64,000 nucleotides of DNA, taken from contig JAXRKN010000037.1 in NCBI GenBank assembly GCA_038502055.1, positions 1,302,001-1,366,000 on the forward strand, given 5' to 3'. The stretch's first letter is position 1; every line of letters starts with the position of its first letter. Source of the stretch: Tanytarsus gracilentus. Lineage: Eukaryota > Arthropoda > Insecta > Diptera > Chironomidae. A program made the translations under genes and the position numbers. Under the pieces are notes generated by a model. It saw nothing but the letters and a program-made list of their open reading frames with translations. It was not told where the DNA came from and ran no database searches. Positions 26,201 through 39,500 of the stretch are shown in pieces.

Positions 26201-29200
26201 TTTGAAGACTTTTTTTGCCTTTTCTTTCACCTCTTTCCATAGATAATTTGTTAATTTCATTTTTCAGGTAATTTTATTTGGCGACAACAATTTTTAAAAA
26301 TTTAATTCAACGTTTTTTTCTATTTCATTACCATCAACACCAGCATTGCAAGTATTCGGTAGGTCTTTGAATGCCATTGCCAAAAAAATACGAATTAACT
26401 CGCAGAGACGGAGAGTGAGAGAGAAAAAATTATTTTGATGGCCACATCAAATTCAGCTTCGCTTGGCCTTCTGGTCGCAGCAACAACAAGAGTGTCTAAT
26501 TCAAGCGAATTGAGAATTCTCACTATAATGACTAATTAAATGACGATGTGGTGCAAATTCATTAACCAGGAATGAATTTTTATCTCTCTGCATCTTCAGA
26601 TCTCAAAAAGTTTATTCTAGCGTTGAATATTTACCAATTCACTATATATTCGACTTCCGATATCACGTTGGTACTCAAATTCAAGTTCATCAGCGATAAG
26701 TCAGCATAAAAATTCATTAAATCTCCTTGATAATTAAAAAACCGCGATCAACAATTTTTAATGTCATTCCTTTCAACCATTTGATCAATCATAATTAAAG
26801 CCATGTTTGCGGTATTATCAGTGGCTCTAGAAATAGATGAATTTGCACAATTAATTTTTGCGAGGTAGTGGAGGAAAAAAATTTGATTCAGTGATCTTGA
26901 AAAAAGTTTTTAGTGAGACAAATTTTTCGCTCCGCACACTCAAAATTTCCAGCCTTAACACAAACTTACATAGCGAACTGCAAAAAAAAATCTTAAACAA
27001 CCACACACACACAAAACTAACATCACGAGCTGATGCTGGATGACTTTGAACGGTACACAAAAAACCTCTCTCGGCTCTTTTTTTTGGTGATTGTTAAGGT
27101 CAACTAAGTAATTTTCTCAAATATATTCGCTTTTTAAAAACTTCCTTAAGATTACCTCGAACTTCACCAATAGCAAACCACAAGCGAGCGTTCGACAACT
27201 TTTTTTTGGTACTTTTAATTGAGTCACGTGAGAAATTGTTTTGTTATAGTTTACTTTGATCATAAAATATGTGGTGTTAAGAAAAATTGTGCTATAAAGC
27301 TTGAAATTATTTAAAAAATTCTCAAGTTGGAGTTTCAAAAATTTAATATAAAAATTTACTGTCACACCCTTTGACATTCGACCTTAAAAATTTGTCGAAA
27401 CACCTCAAAAAATTGAAAAATCCCCACCGTCAAAAAAAATTTCTTGTGTACGCACGTTGTAAAAATTACATTGAACCTCGAAAATCTTTAAAAAAAGCCA
27501 AAAAAAATTCTCTTTTTCAAGCACAACTTCTCTTGTAACTTAATAATGTAAGGTCGCGACTCTGTTACCAAAAAATCTTTGACATTGCCAGCATTCGCCG
27601 ATTTTTTACCTCTCTTTTTATGCCTTCATCGTGATAGCTTTTTTCTCACTAAAAGGTTGGTACTCGATTCGGTGTAAAAATAATTTTTACACCATTTTGG
27701 TCAAGAAATTTCTCCAGAATAAATTTCTGATAATTTGTAAACAACTTTTAATCAAGAGCTAGACATTGGATCGATGACCCAAAAAAAGAGAGTTGAATTT
27801 CGAGATCCCTTGTAATAGGAAGCAAAAATTTTAACCAGAAATTTCGAAACACGAGTGAACTTTTTGTAAAATGCTTTTCTGAAATATTCATTTTAGTTTT
27901 TTAAAATTTTTCGCTTTCAATAAATTTATAAAAATTCAATCCAATGACTAATTTGAAAACAATTCTCATAAACCTCAAAAAATTACTTTTTTTCCAGGAA
28001 AATTCTTCATAAAAAATTTTTACGTTCACACAAGCCATACTTTTTTTTAATTATATGTCGACCAAAAAATGAGAGCCGAAAGTAAATAAATAACTAAAAT
28101 ACATTGTTACATCGTCAGCAAGGAACAACATCTGTCAAAGAGAGCGTTCATAAAGAAAGGAAAATTCTTGCGTGCATCCACAAAATAATGTGTATAATAA
28201 TAATTTTATCTTCAAGCAGCAGCAAGAAGAAAGAACCTCCGAATTCTTGCGAGCCTCGAGAGTAAAAAAGATTTATGATGAAATTGTCCAAATAATAATC
28301 TTTTAAAATTACATATATATACGCACACACCACACGCTTAATAATAATCATGATGCACACACATGACATACAGGTTATCAATTGGGCGAACTCTCTCGCG
28401 AAAGGCGGATTTGATGGTCGTCACGAGATGAGAAAATGCAAGGAGAAAAAAAAACATGAAAAACATTTTCATTTGTAGCGAGATGCATTTATATATGCGA
28501 ACATGCATCGTGTGGACAAGCCAAAGAGTTGTTTCGTTGTGAATGATTTTAAGAGAAAGATTAAGAAGAGTTTTTGCATGAAAAATGAAAAGAGCGAAAA
28601 GATTTATCCGCAAAAGCTAAAAATGTTGTTGAGAGCGGAGAGAAAGAAGAGTGAAATTTCATCGACATGAGAAATTTTTCTTCAATCAAGAAATTTGTTT
28701 CTATTGAAAGATTGTCGTGGGCGATGAAAAATTGCTTCTATAAAAAAAGCTAATTGAAGTTGTAACGGTTTTTTAAAATTATTTAATTTCTTTTTTAAAT
28801 TTGCAGCAAAAAAAGAAATTTCCACTTAAATCTTCTTTCCTTATCTTTCCGACGATGTAAATTTCATCGCCTTGCGCTGCGTCCAGGTTCAAGTTTAAGA
28901 ACATAATTTCTATCTTAAATGCAATGTCCAAAAACAGAAGAGAATTTTGTGTGTGCACAAAAATGCATCTTGATGAGTGCAAAAAAAGATGGTAAGTATG
29001 CAATTGCAGTTTAATGCAACCTCCTCCATATCCAAAGTGCATTTGTGTGTGTACTTGGGTTACTCGTTCATTGAACTTGAAGAAAAAAAAACTCTTTCTT
29101 CTTCTTGACTTTCCTCTCATTCACTCTTCGAATAAAAAAAAAGTGCTGCAAAAAAAGTAACACGAAAATATGGTCATTGAAATTATTATTACTGAGCATG

Positions 29201-32200
29201 AAAGCGAGAGAATTTTCAGACTTTTTTTTGTACGCTGTCTGTCACAAATTGAAGGGAATATGTGCACCACAATTTATTGTGTTGGTAAAGTGATCCTCAG
29301 CACCGCCTGAAATTTCATGCCAAGAATTTTAAATTTCCTTCACGAAAATTAATTGAGTCCAATAACAAAATGGCTTGAATATGTTAAAGAATTATGAATT
29401 TGTTTGATGAATTTTAAATTGAGGCTCTTTTTTTGGGTGCAACCAATAATTTCTCAATGTGATTAACCTCATCGATCGCGATCCTCAAAAAAGACATAAC
29501 CTTTTCATGCAAACATCTCAAAATCCACGCCAATCCCCACATTAATGCTGCAGTCGTTAACTTGACAATGAAAACTCTTTCAAAGTTCACGATCACCACA
29601 TTATTGGTAAATATAGCATGGAAAATATAATATTAAACATGTATTGTGAGGCATGAGCGGAGAGAAGTCGCAAGAAAATGCTGTGCAAAGGAGAGATAAA
29701 AACAAAAAAACCGAAAAATCATTGAACTCGCGAACGAATGCATTCCACATGCACATATTATGCAATCTTATGTACGGTGAAAGAGCGGAGAAAGAAAGAA
29801 GGCACGAAAAAGACCGATGAGCACGAAGAAGCACCTTTGGTATCGGTGCAGAAGTTTAACAATGGTTTTATGCTTTTGCTCTTTTGGTTTTGAGGGAAAA
29901 TATTTCAAGAATAATAATTTAATTTATGATCAGTCTCCAAAAAGGGTGTGCAGTGTATGAAAAAAAAATTAAAATTATTTAAAAATTCATAAAAATACAA
30001 AAAAAAAATTTTTTTTTAAACTCCTAAAAGAATAAACAAGAAAATCGCCATCACGTTAAGTTTTTGCGGTGAGCATTGATAACAAATCGGACATTTAAAG
30101 AGAAGCATGGAAAAAGAGGCAAAGCAGTAACAGATGAGAAGAGAAAAACAGAATGAATAAAAAAATAAAGAACAAAACTCTAAAACGTGAATTCTTTCGA
30201 ACATAACCTATCCCAACTAAAAATTGTTCTTTGCTTCCACTCTCGTCGAGTTTTTTGTGTGTGGCATTTTTACGACTTAGAACCGCTATTGATGTGCAGC
30301 GTGATGTTGTTTTAGCGTAAAGTCGTGACGATTTTTTTTATTGATGGCAATTCATTAAATTTGCACGTGAATTTTTATAACTTGAACCAGTTTATTAATT
30401 TTGTGCTTATTAATTTATTAGCTTTTAATTAAATTTTTTAAACATGTAATTTTGTCACATGAAAGCCTTTTTTCCACTTCCTCGAATGCGTAAATCAAAT
30501 TACATGACACACAATTTCTCAATAATTTTTCATGAACTAGCTGACGTTGATAATTTTCGACTATCGCGGAAGCCTAAACAATTGTGCAAGGTCGATTTTA
30601 AGTAAGAGAACGGTGATAGAGTGAGACCGAGATAAGTTTCAATAAAAAAAAATTATTTAGAATTGTGAAATGTTGAAAATTTTGGAAATGTCCCATTAAA
30701 CTTGAAACTAAAAATTATATTGATGCTTTGAAGGAACTTCGTGTGCAATTTGAGTTAAATCGATCGCCTGCGAACACACCTTCTGTGTTGTTAATGATTA
30801 AGTGCGTACATAAATAACTACAGACGGTATTACGTCAGAAGATGAAAATTAAAAATCACCTGTGGAATGAGATAAATACACATTTTTGTCATTTCCATAC
30901 CGTAAATAATTATTTATATACCAATCAATAAAAAAATTCAAAGAACTTTAAAAATTTACGATTATAATTTAAAGTCAAAACTTTAAAATTTTGTTAAATT
31001 TTTCAATTTCTAAACTCAAAATTTTTTAAGAAATTAAGAAGATGTGAGTTTATGTAAAAAGACACGTGATTGTGATTTCCTTTAAAATTTCCTCACATTC
31101 TACGATTGAAAACGCATTGCACAAAAGACACACACTCACATTCCTTCTTATCAACTTGCTCACACATTTTTCTGCTTTTCCAATGTCACAAAAATATTTT
31201 TTTATTAGTTTTGACATAAAACGTATGTTGTTTAGTTTTAAACTTTTGATCAGGGGGTGAAAACTTTTATATAAATTTAATAATTTACAAATTTCTTTAT
31301 AAATAAAATTAAGTAGATAATTTAAAAAAAATACAATTTTTCTAAATATAAAAAATACAAAAATTAAATTATTTTAATAAATTTTTTTAAAAACTACTTT
31401 ACACATTTCTCGTTCCCCTGCATTTTATATTTTTTCATTATCATGGCATTAGTTGACACTTGTAATGCTCCCTTAACTCCGGCGTGTGCTTTTTAAAAGA
31501 AAATTTCATAGAGAAAATGCTACACGTGTCGTGAACAACGATGAAAGGCAAACACCGAAGCTCAAAACGATATGACGAACACTTTTGAATTTTTATCATT
31601 TTTTTTTTGACAATGAAACTCACTCTCGAGGTTATGTCGACAGCATAAAATAAAGAGGAAGAGAATGGCGATAAAAGAGCTTTGGTTCGATATGCTGGTG
31701 ACATGCTGAGAACTCACCTTGAAATTTTTTCAAGTGACGCAATTCCATTTCTTAAAAAGAAATTTTATAAACTTTTATCATGAGTTAGTCATCTTGGCTT
31801 GGGAGTGAAAATCTTGATGATGGATAATTTAAATTTACTCACACTTGAAAATTATTTTCAATAGACGAAAAAAGAAGAGGAAAAAATTGCAAAAAAAAAC
31901 TTTCCATTTTCATAGCAATTTTGTTAAATTTTTCATGATCCGAATTTTTCGAGCTTGATTCACCATTTTAGGTGATTATTTTTTTTCAAAAGAAAGTGAA
32001 AACGCATTAAAGTGCAATGGCTTCAATTTAAAGCGCTTTACAAAACATTTATGCATTGTTTGAAATTTTCGCGAATTAAATTTTTTAAAATCGGTCTAAT
32101 ATTTTTTTGAGAACGTAAAACTTTTTTAACCACGCTATTTTTTAAGAAGATCTACATGACGTAACCAAGTGTGTGATCGGATCTTTGGCCTTGCATCTAA

Positions 32201-33420
32201 ATATTAGAGAACCCGTTTCAATATTCCACCGCGAAAAAAATACAATGTTATGACTTCAAAACAGCAAATCAATGGAACACATTCAATCATTCGACTATAT
32301 GAAGGTGGCGATTTCGGCAATGATAAATTATTGCAAAAACTACCTCTTGCAGCTCTATTCTTATAAGTGATCATCGAGCAAGAATAGAAAACCACAAAAG
32401 TGCTTAAATCTTTTTTTAATAGCGCCTCACTCTCGGGCCTTGAAAGAGTTGAAAGAATTTAAATTGTTGCTGGAATATGCGACGTCTAAAAATAAAATGT
32501 TGAACATTCTTGTCACGAGATTTTTTTTTCTGATTTTCTAAGATTTTTAAAAATTAACATTTTTCACCTGAAACCAAAAATTTAAAATAATTTCAATAAA
32601 AATCGCGAATCACTCAAAGTAAAGGACACGAGGGACGAGAAAACTTGAAAGCTTCTATGGCTGTCGCGTACGGCTCTTTCTCATAAGGTCAAAAGCATAC
32701 TCTAGACCTCTGCCGTTGAATAAAAATCATTGAACTTTCCTTTTATGGTTTCATTAATTTTTAATTTTTAAAACATGCTTAAGAGCACAAATTTTTAATT
32801 GATTCGCAAATGTGAAGCAATTATTATGAAAATTGTTTAATTAACTTTATTATTAGAAAAAGAAGAAAAAATTTAAAGTAATTTGCAAGGAAATCTAAAG
32901 AATAAAAATTTATTAGAAATAATGATGATCATCACACATGAGCTTTCACATGTGAGCTTTTTAAACTTTCAATAATATTTTGAATTTTTCGAGGCCGTTG
33001 AAATTCGTTTCAGTCATTTTTAATCAAAGTTTCTGTAAGAAAAATTTAATTAAAAAATTTTGTTACTGTATTTTTCGTTTTATTTTTCCTTCTTTCTCAT
33101 TAATGAAAGAGAAAAATTAATTTCTAATTTGATAATCGAAAGATTTTTCTACAATGAAAATAACAAAAAGTTTTTACTTCTTTTTTATATTAGCAAGTCT
33201 CTTCGATCGCATTCTGATATATGATTCATAAATTTTAGTTTTTTTTCACTTTGTAATTAGAAAAGGTTTTTTATTTAAATAAAATTCCTCAATTCTCTTG
33301 TCACATACTCAAGTCTATCTACAAAATTGCCTTTTTCACAAAAGCTTCGTTTTATCAGAATTTTCAGTTGCAAAAAAAATATTTTAACGTTTTAATTTAA
33401 AATTTTAGATAAAATTTGAT
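8263..33420. other. 25-kb gene-poor region
   Basis: No complete gene could be supported. Open frames of 60-114 codons are scattered on both strands (for example 9687-10007, 24327-24671 and 28779-29120 on minus). They lack domains, convincing starts or splice partners, and consist mostly of F, L, S, K and N. The region has many CT/GA tracts, CA/TG-rich runs and poly-A/T. A perfect CRE palindrome sits at 11801-11808. I saw no tRNA, rRNA or known microRNA, though short RNA genes cannot be excluded by eye. It may be a large intron or the regulatory domain of a gene outside the window. Confidence 0.5.
11801..11808. promoter_or_regulatory. CRE palindrome TGACGTCA
   Basis: Second perfect CREB/ATF-type palindrome in the gene-poor region. 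It is a sequence match only. Confidence 0.2.
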
Positions 33421-33421
33421 T

Positions 33422-33427
33422 TTTATT
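33422..33427 (-). terminator. Slik: Poly(A) signal AATAAA of the short Slik transcript
   Basis: AATAAA on the minus strand, about 33 nt downstream of the short-isoform stop codon. Confidence 0.5.
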
Positions 33428-33459
33428 TATTTAAACAGAATCTAGACAAAGTTATTTCT

Positions 33460-33570
33460 TTATGATTCAGCATAAGATGAGAAGCTACTCCTTATTGACG
33501 ATGAGGAATTAGGAATATTATATCTACTGTCCATTTCATCGATTTGTTGAGCGAAAGAGTCCTCTAACAC
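33460..33570 (-). CDS. Slik: Alternative last exon of Slik, short conserved C-terminus (36 codons)
   Basis: After an acceptor reading ctcaacag, the phase-0 frame gives VLEDSFAQQIDEMD, then a Ser-rich end SSFSSYAES and TAA at 33460-33462. Following ...VPRKQ at the previous exon, this resembles the end of vertebrate SLK, where a PRKK motif is followed by an acidic E-E-F helix. A T-rich stretch reading as AATAAA on the minus strand (33422-33427) lies about 33 nt past the stop and fits as a poly(A) signal. Using this exon skips 34701-35564. Confidence 0.75.
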   Translation of the reverse strand: MLEDSFAQQIDEMDSRYNIPNSSSSIRSSFSSYAES

Positions 33571-36500
33571 CTGTTGAGAAATTAATGTTTGAAATAAATT
33601 AATTTTTAAGTTATCGACAAATGTTTTTAAAATATATTAGAAAAGCATTAAAAGAAAAAATTCTTATTGAATCTTCCAAGCAATTATTTAAAAAATTTCT
33701 CTTGATCATAAAAAAGTTCACCAACCTTAACGAAAAGTCAACATCAACTGACCACCAGAGATTTTTTTGCGGTTATTTTATTTTGTGTGAATATAGCACA
33801 GAACAGTTTACATATTTGTATGCTTGGTGTAGTTATAGGTTGCAGTTTTTTAAGGATGTGATTTTCATATCATATAATTTCTTTAGTAGTAGCAGTTGGT
33901 AGTAAGTAGAAGATGCATAGGAATATAAGCAGAATTATTTTCATCATTCTTCAATAAAGCTTAATCGCTAAGTAAACAGCTTAGATTTTCTTTTTACATG
34001 GTTCATTATTTCAAAAATTCATTTTACGTTTTTCATTGCAAATTTTTTTTGTTCAGGAAGCTCAGGAATGGATTTTAGGTTAATAATTGGAGGCAAGTAA
34101 AATATAAGTGGAAAATCATAAACAAAACCATAATAATTCAGATTAATAAAAAAATAAAATGCATTCAAGAACATCTACTTAGGGTGCTGCTGAAGAATTA
34201 GTCAAGTCAGATTAAATTTTTCCATTCAATTAAGTACTTTGACTCAATTCACAATTCAGCCTCCCTTTAATAAAAAGCAAAAAAAATCAAGTGCACAAAT
34301 CAAGATATATCAAACTATTAAATCAATTTGTACCAGCCAAAATAAAATAATCAAATGCTTTAAACTAAAAATAATTCCATTTTTTCATGCTCGCGTAGTT
34401 CTAATAATGAATTTATTAGAAGGCAATATAATTAAGTGAATTTTAATTCTAGAGATATTAATAAATAATATTGTTGGAACGGAAATCTTAATTGTAATAA
34501 TATTGCATCATCATCATAGCCATCATATGAAGGCAAACATTCTTAATTAATTTCGATGGACAAGGTAAGGGGAATGAATTTTTTCGTCTTAAATTACAAA
34601 ACTAATCATCTATTTAAAAGTAAATTTTATATACTCAAAAGTATGTTAAATGGCAACAAGATTTTCTTTGGACAATATTCCTGCTATGCAAATTAATTCT
34701 TTATGCTTGGGAATCTTTAAATTCATGCTTATAAAAGTTGTTAGTTGAAGATGATTTTCTCGATGATATTGAAGCGTTTGGTTCAGTGGGGAGAGCACGT
34801 TGATTTGAGAGGGAAACACGTGGAATGCTGTACGATGATAGAGTGGACACATTTAAATCGCCAGCAAATGAATTTGAGCCTCGATGATAGCCCCATCGAG
34901 TATAAATAGTTTCACTATCGAGCGATGCAGTTGAATGTTTAGCGGAAGTGTTAACTTCAAAGGTCGAAGACTCTCTTATTTCAACCGATTGTTTACGACT
35001 GCTATCAGCTGCAGGATTCTTAATTCTTGGTATTAGTCTGTAAGCTTGATCGGAACTTTGACGAACGTGTCTTTGCTGCACTTCTACTGCCTTCATAGTA
35101 TTTCCATTTCTTGGACGAGAGTCGAGGAAATCTTCAGATTTTCGTCTCACGGGAGGATTTTCAAAGATATGTTGGACATGCTGAGTACTTTTATTACTCT
35201 TTTCTTTACCAGCAGCTCCTTTCTTTATAACAATCACACCATCATCTTCGTTTTCTTCTAAAACTGAGTCGTATGATGATGTCAACGAGAGTTTGTGGCT
35301 TGAAGTTGGTGTGTGTGATATTGATCGACTCAGATCAGGCGTCGAAGAATGAATTGACGATTTTGTGTTGCTTGTTAGCGTGAATAGTGTACGTGATCGA
35401 GAAATTGACAAAAGACCACCGTGAATTCTTAAAGATCCCTTGCTATTAACTCGATTTCTTATTTCAACTGGCACAACAAATTCTCCGTCGAATTCACTTC
35501 GATCACATGGTCCAAATTCTTTTTCATATCTATCAAGTTGTCTCTCAATTTCATCCAAAATTCTCTGTTTATTTTATATTTGCGTTGATCGTTCAAATTC
35601 ATCCGAAAGGAAAGCATTTTTAAGAAAGAATTTTTTTGTTAAAAGAGGAAGGAAATTGTGTTAATATTTTATTATTTCAGTTATTTTGTGGATAAATGAT
35701 ACGAAAAGCTAAGAAAATTAATACTTTTTTTTATTGTTTTACATTTAACAATGCAATATATGAATATGGCAGTATAAAATTATAAATTAAATTCATTCAC
35801 GACATTCACATGGTATACGATGACGATGATAATTTGATTATAACAATGGAATTCTTCGAGAGATGCAACTTTAATGAAATTTTTTAAAATTCATAACATG
35901 TCATTTTTATTTTAAAAAATATTTCCTTCACCACGTGATAACATGCTGTTAGATGTAAAGTGAAAATTATTATTTTTTGTATGATCATGCATATTGTTAT
36001 CCATCACCATCTTTCAACAAAAAAAAATTAAACTCAAATCATAACATTTTTCATTAGCGAAATGAATGATGGAGAAGAAATTAATTTTTTAAGACTAATG
36101 AGCCTACCTGTTTTCTAGGTACTAGCATGGCCTTCCATTCACGCATTTCACGATGAAGAGCTTCGTCACAATCCTTCAATTTGGCACTTTCATGTTCGAG
36201 TAACGCCTTGCGTTTCTCATTTTGCATTTGCTCCAGTTCTCTGTGAACATAAATATGATTTATTTACTTTTGACATTATTACTAAATTTATGATTTTTAC
36301 CTTATGGTGGAATCACAGTTTGCTCGAAGTTCCTCGAGTTGTTTCATATGTTTTGTCTCGAAACGTTGTTGTTCCTGCATGTATCGTTTCTTTTCCTGTT
36401 CTTGGAACTGTTAAAAAACAATGAGTAATTGTTTAATAATTTAATATTAAATATCTGACCTTTTTGATTTTTTCTTCTTCAGCCTTTGGTTCATGATGGA

Positions 36501-39500
36501 TGGATATTCGTAGAGATTCACGGAACATCATATCGCGAGCTTTTCTTTCGGCACGAATTCTCTTCGGCAAAGCGCGTTTCTCAATCGTTTGTCGCTTAAT
36601 AAGCTCCTCTTCTTTACGTTGAAGCATCCTGAGAATAATTTAATATTTATTTTATTTTTTATTGTGATTTGAAATAAAATTTACTTTTTTATTTGATCCA
36701 GTTCCTTTTCATGGCGAATAATCATTTGATGCCTTTGCATGAAACAAAGCTCCTTAACGTGTCTTTTTGAAAGCTGATGCTTCTCGTGAATGTGCTTTTC
36801 TTCAAGTTCCCACAACATGGCTTCGCGCGTTCTCATAGCCTTAAAAATAAATTGTTAATATAAATTTTAGTGCTATGATTAAATTTCACTTACAGTCTGT
36901 CTCTGTTGCAAATAACTCTTTTCCGTAGCCGCAAGCTTCTCCCGATAAATTTCGTTAATTCTTTTGAGTGCAATCTCATGTTGCTCCGAAAGATTCGCAA
37001 GGAATTGTTTTTCACGTTCTTCGTGCTCAACTTCCATGCTAACCTTTCGTTTCCTAAACTCATCTTTACGTCTATCTTTTGGCAACAGGTCAATTTCCTG
37101 TTTGAGCAATCTCAACTCTTGTTTCAATGCGTCTCGGAACTAAAAGGAAAAATGTTAATAATTTTAACTATTATATTTTAATTTAAGTTACCAATTTTAA
37201 TTCTCTCTCTTGTTCCAAGCGAATTTTTTTCGATGTGTTTCTGAGCTCATTTTCCTGCTGTTGCTCGTACTTTTCGATAGTCTGCTTATGTTGCCTCGCT
37301 AGCACATCCATATCGGCCTCGTAGGTTCTCTCAAGTGCCATCCTTTCTTGCTCAAATTTCTTGTCTTGTTGATCTTTTGCAATTTGTTCCTTAGCCTGAA
37401 GCTCATAAAACTGTTTCTTCTCTTGCTTTTGTAGTAGTTTTAATTCACGCAGTTCCTGTTTCCTGAATATGTGATCATCATAAAGCCGCCCATTCTCGTC
37501 ATCGCCATAAATCACTTTGCTGGTAGTTGTCGTGACTTGAACGCCATCAATCTCAAATTTCCTCGTTCTCTTTCTTGTCTTTTTCTTTAGATTGGCGAGT
37601 TGAATTTCTTCCTTGGTACGTTGTGTTTTCGGTGTTGACGATTTAGCAGATATTGTAGCTGGCGGTGTCTCGGGTGGTGTGTCTTTTCGACGCAATTGAA
37701 CACCTTCGAGAAGTTGATCAGCGTCTCGGCTGCTGTCGTGACTAGTCGTTGTGGAAATACTTTCTGCATCACTCCTATCATGGTGATGGTTAACATGGTT
37801 TTTATTATTATTATTGGTGTGAATTGGAAGCTTTTGCGAGTCTGGATGCGATCTCATTGATCCATTTTCACTTATCGCTCGTGTTGGTGAGCCTGTGGTC
37901 GAGGAACTACAATCAACAGAACTGTCCGGTGAAATTCGTTGCTTTATTTTATTTGGTTGCTGAACAATGATGTTCACGTCGTCTTCCCTCGAACTACTAC
38001 TGCGCTTACTATTGTAAATTACTTGTCCATTCGCTAGTCTCGAATGCTGTTGGAAATTATCAATTCCGTCGCTGACATTTGATAAATCGCTATTAGAATC
38101 GATTAACAAGTGACCACTTGAGTCTTTAACTTTCACTCCACCCTGATCATCACCCACCGTTACGACAGATACATGACTAGTGTCCATATGATTGTGTCTA
38201 ACTGGTGAATCATCGACGAGATCCTCCTCGAATATGCCTTCGGGACTTACAATCAATACTTCACTCTCGTCGAGTTTTCGGGCACGTGCCTTACTGTTAC
38301 TGCTTACAATCACGCTATTGTTGATTTGAGCACTGCTATTGAATTTAGGTGAATTCTCTAGACTGTCATATGACTGGTAGTCATCATCGGTTGATGATTC
38401 ATGAAGGTGTCGCGTCTTATTTGTTTCATTTGAAACAATTATTACCTCACTATGCGAGGTACTCGATGAAAGTTTATTGTTATCATATGACAATGATTTG
38501 CTTAGTCGCCTGTTACCAGACGGGGACTCTTGCGGTGGTGTGTTATCAATTATTACGGGAGGATGGCTTGTAACAATTGTCACTTGATTTCCATTGTTGC
38601 TGGCAAGACTATTCGATGGGTCTTGAGGTTGATTAATGGTAATTGTTGTCGATGAAGCCGATGAAATTGATTTGTCATCAGCTGAAACTGTTCGACGCAC
38701 ATCTTGATGCACTACTGGTCGTACTTTATCGGGCGTCGGTTGTACTTTGTGAGTCTCCTCTTCTTCCTTTATCGATTTCATAGACTCTTTCGAAGATTTT
38801 CGACTTCGTTGCTGCTCTGGAGTTTGAGCAAGTGTTGTTTCATTGGCAAATTGTGGCGGCGGCGGTGGTAATGGACTCGTTGGTTTTTCGGGTAAATCTT
38901 CATCTACACTCTCTTCTCTAATTTCCATGGTTGTTTCTTCCTCGTCGCCCTGTTCAATAATTTTAAGGTTTGTTGTTGGCGTCTCAATGATGGGAGTTGA
39001 CGTTTTCGCTTGATCTTGCTGTTGAGATGATGATGAAGATTCTTTTGTCGCTGCTGCGAGAGGTGGTGGCAATGGTGCAGGTCGTTTCTACAAAGAATTA
39101 AAAATTAGTCATTGAGTTATCAAAAGTATTTTAATAATTACCTTTTCTTTTCGTTCATTTTCGATGGCTGCTGATGCTGCTGCAGGTATCTCTTTATCTA
39201 CACTGCCCTCTTTAACAATTGAATCTTTCTTAACATCATCTGACGGCTGCGGCGTCGACTCTTTGCTATTATTGGACGATTTTGAAAGGGATGATGGAGT
39301 GTCGGGTTGCTTATCGGTTTCTTGAGACTGCACGGAAACAGAATCATCATCCAAGTCGAGTTGTGTTGCAGGGGTACGGGGCTCCTGAAGGTTTAATTTT
39401 AAAATCATCATTAGAACATAAACTCTCAAAAGCATAAAAATTATAAATTCATAAATTTTTAAGAGGTAAAATTATAGAAAAAAATGGAGATAAATTATAA

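Noticed and set aside
28779..29120. 113-codon minus-strand frame with a stretch that looks protein-like (LNLDAAQGDEIYIVGKIRKED)
   Set aside because: No domain recognised, ends are low complexity, and no splice partners or neighbours support it.
32929..32965. Short hairpin-like CACATG/CATGTG repeat considered as a microRNA precursor
   Set aside because: The stem is too short and the repeat is partly direct; no known mature microRNA sequence recognised.
33621..34439. Two plus-strand frames of 93 and 66 codons
   Set aside because: They lie in the Slik intron and 3' region, are AT-driven, and show no domain.
36906..37181. 91-codon plus-strand frame
   Set aside because: Antisense shadow of a Slik coiled-coil exon.
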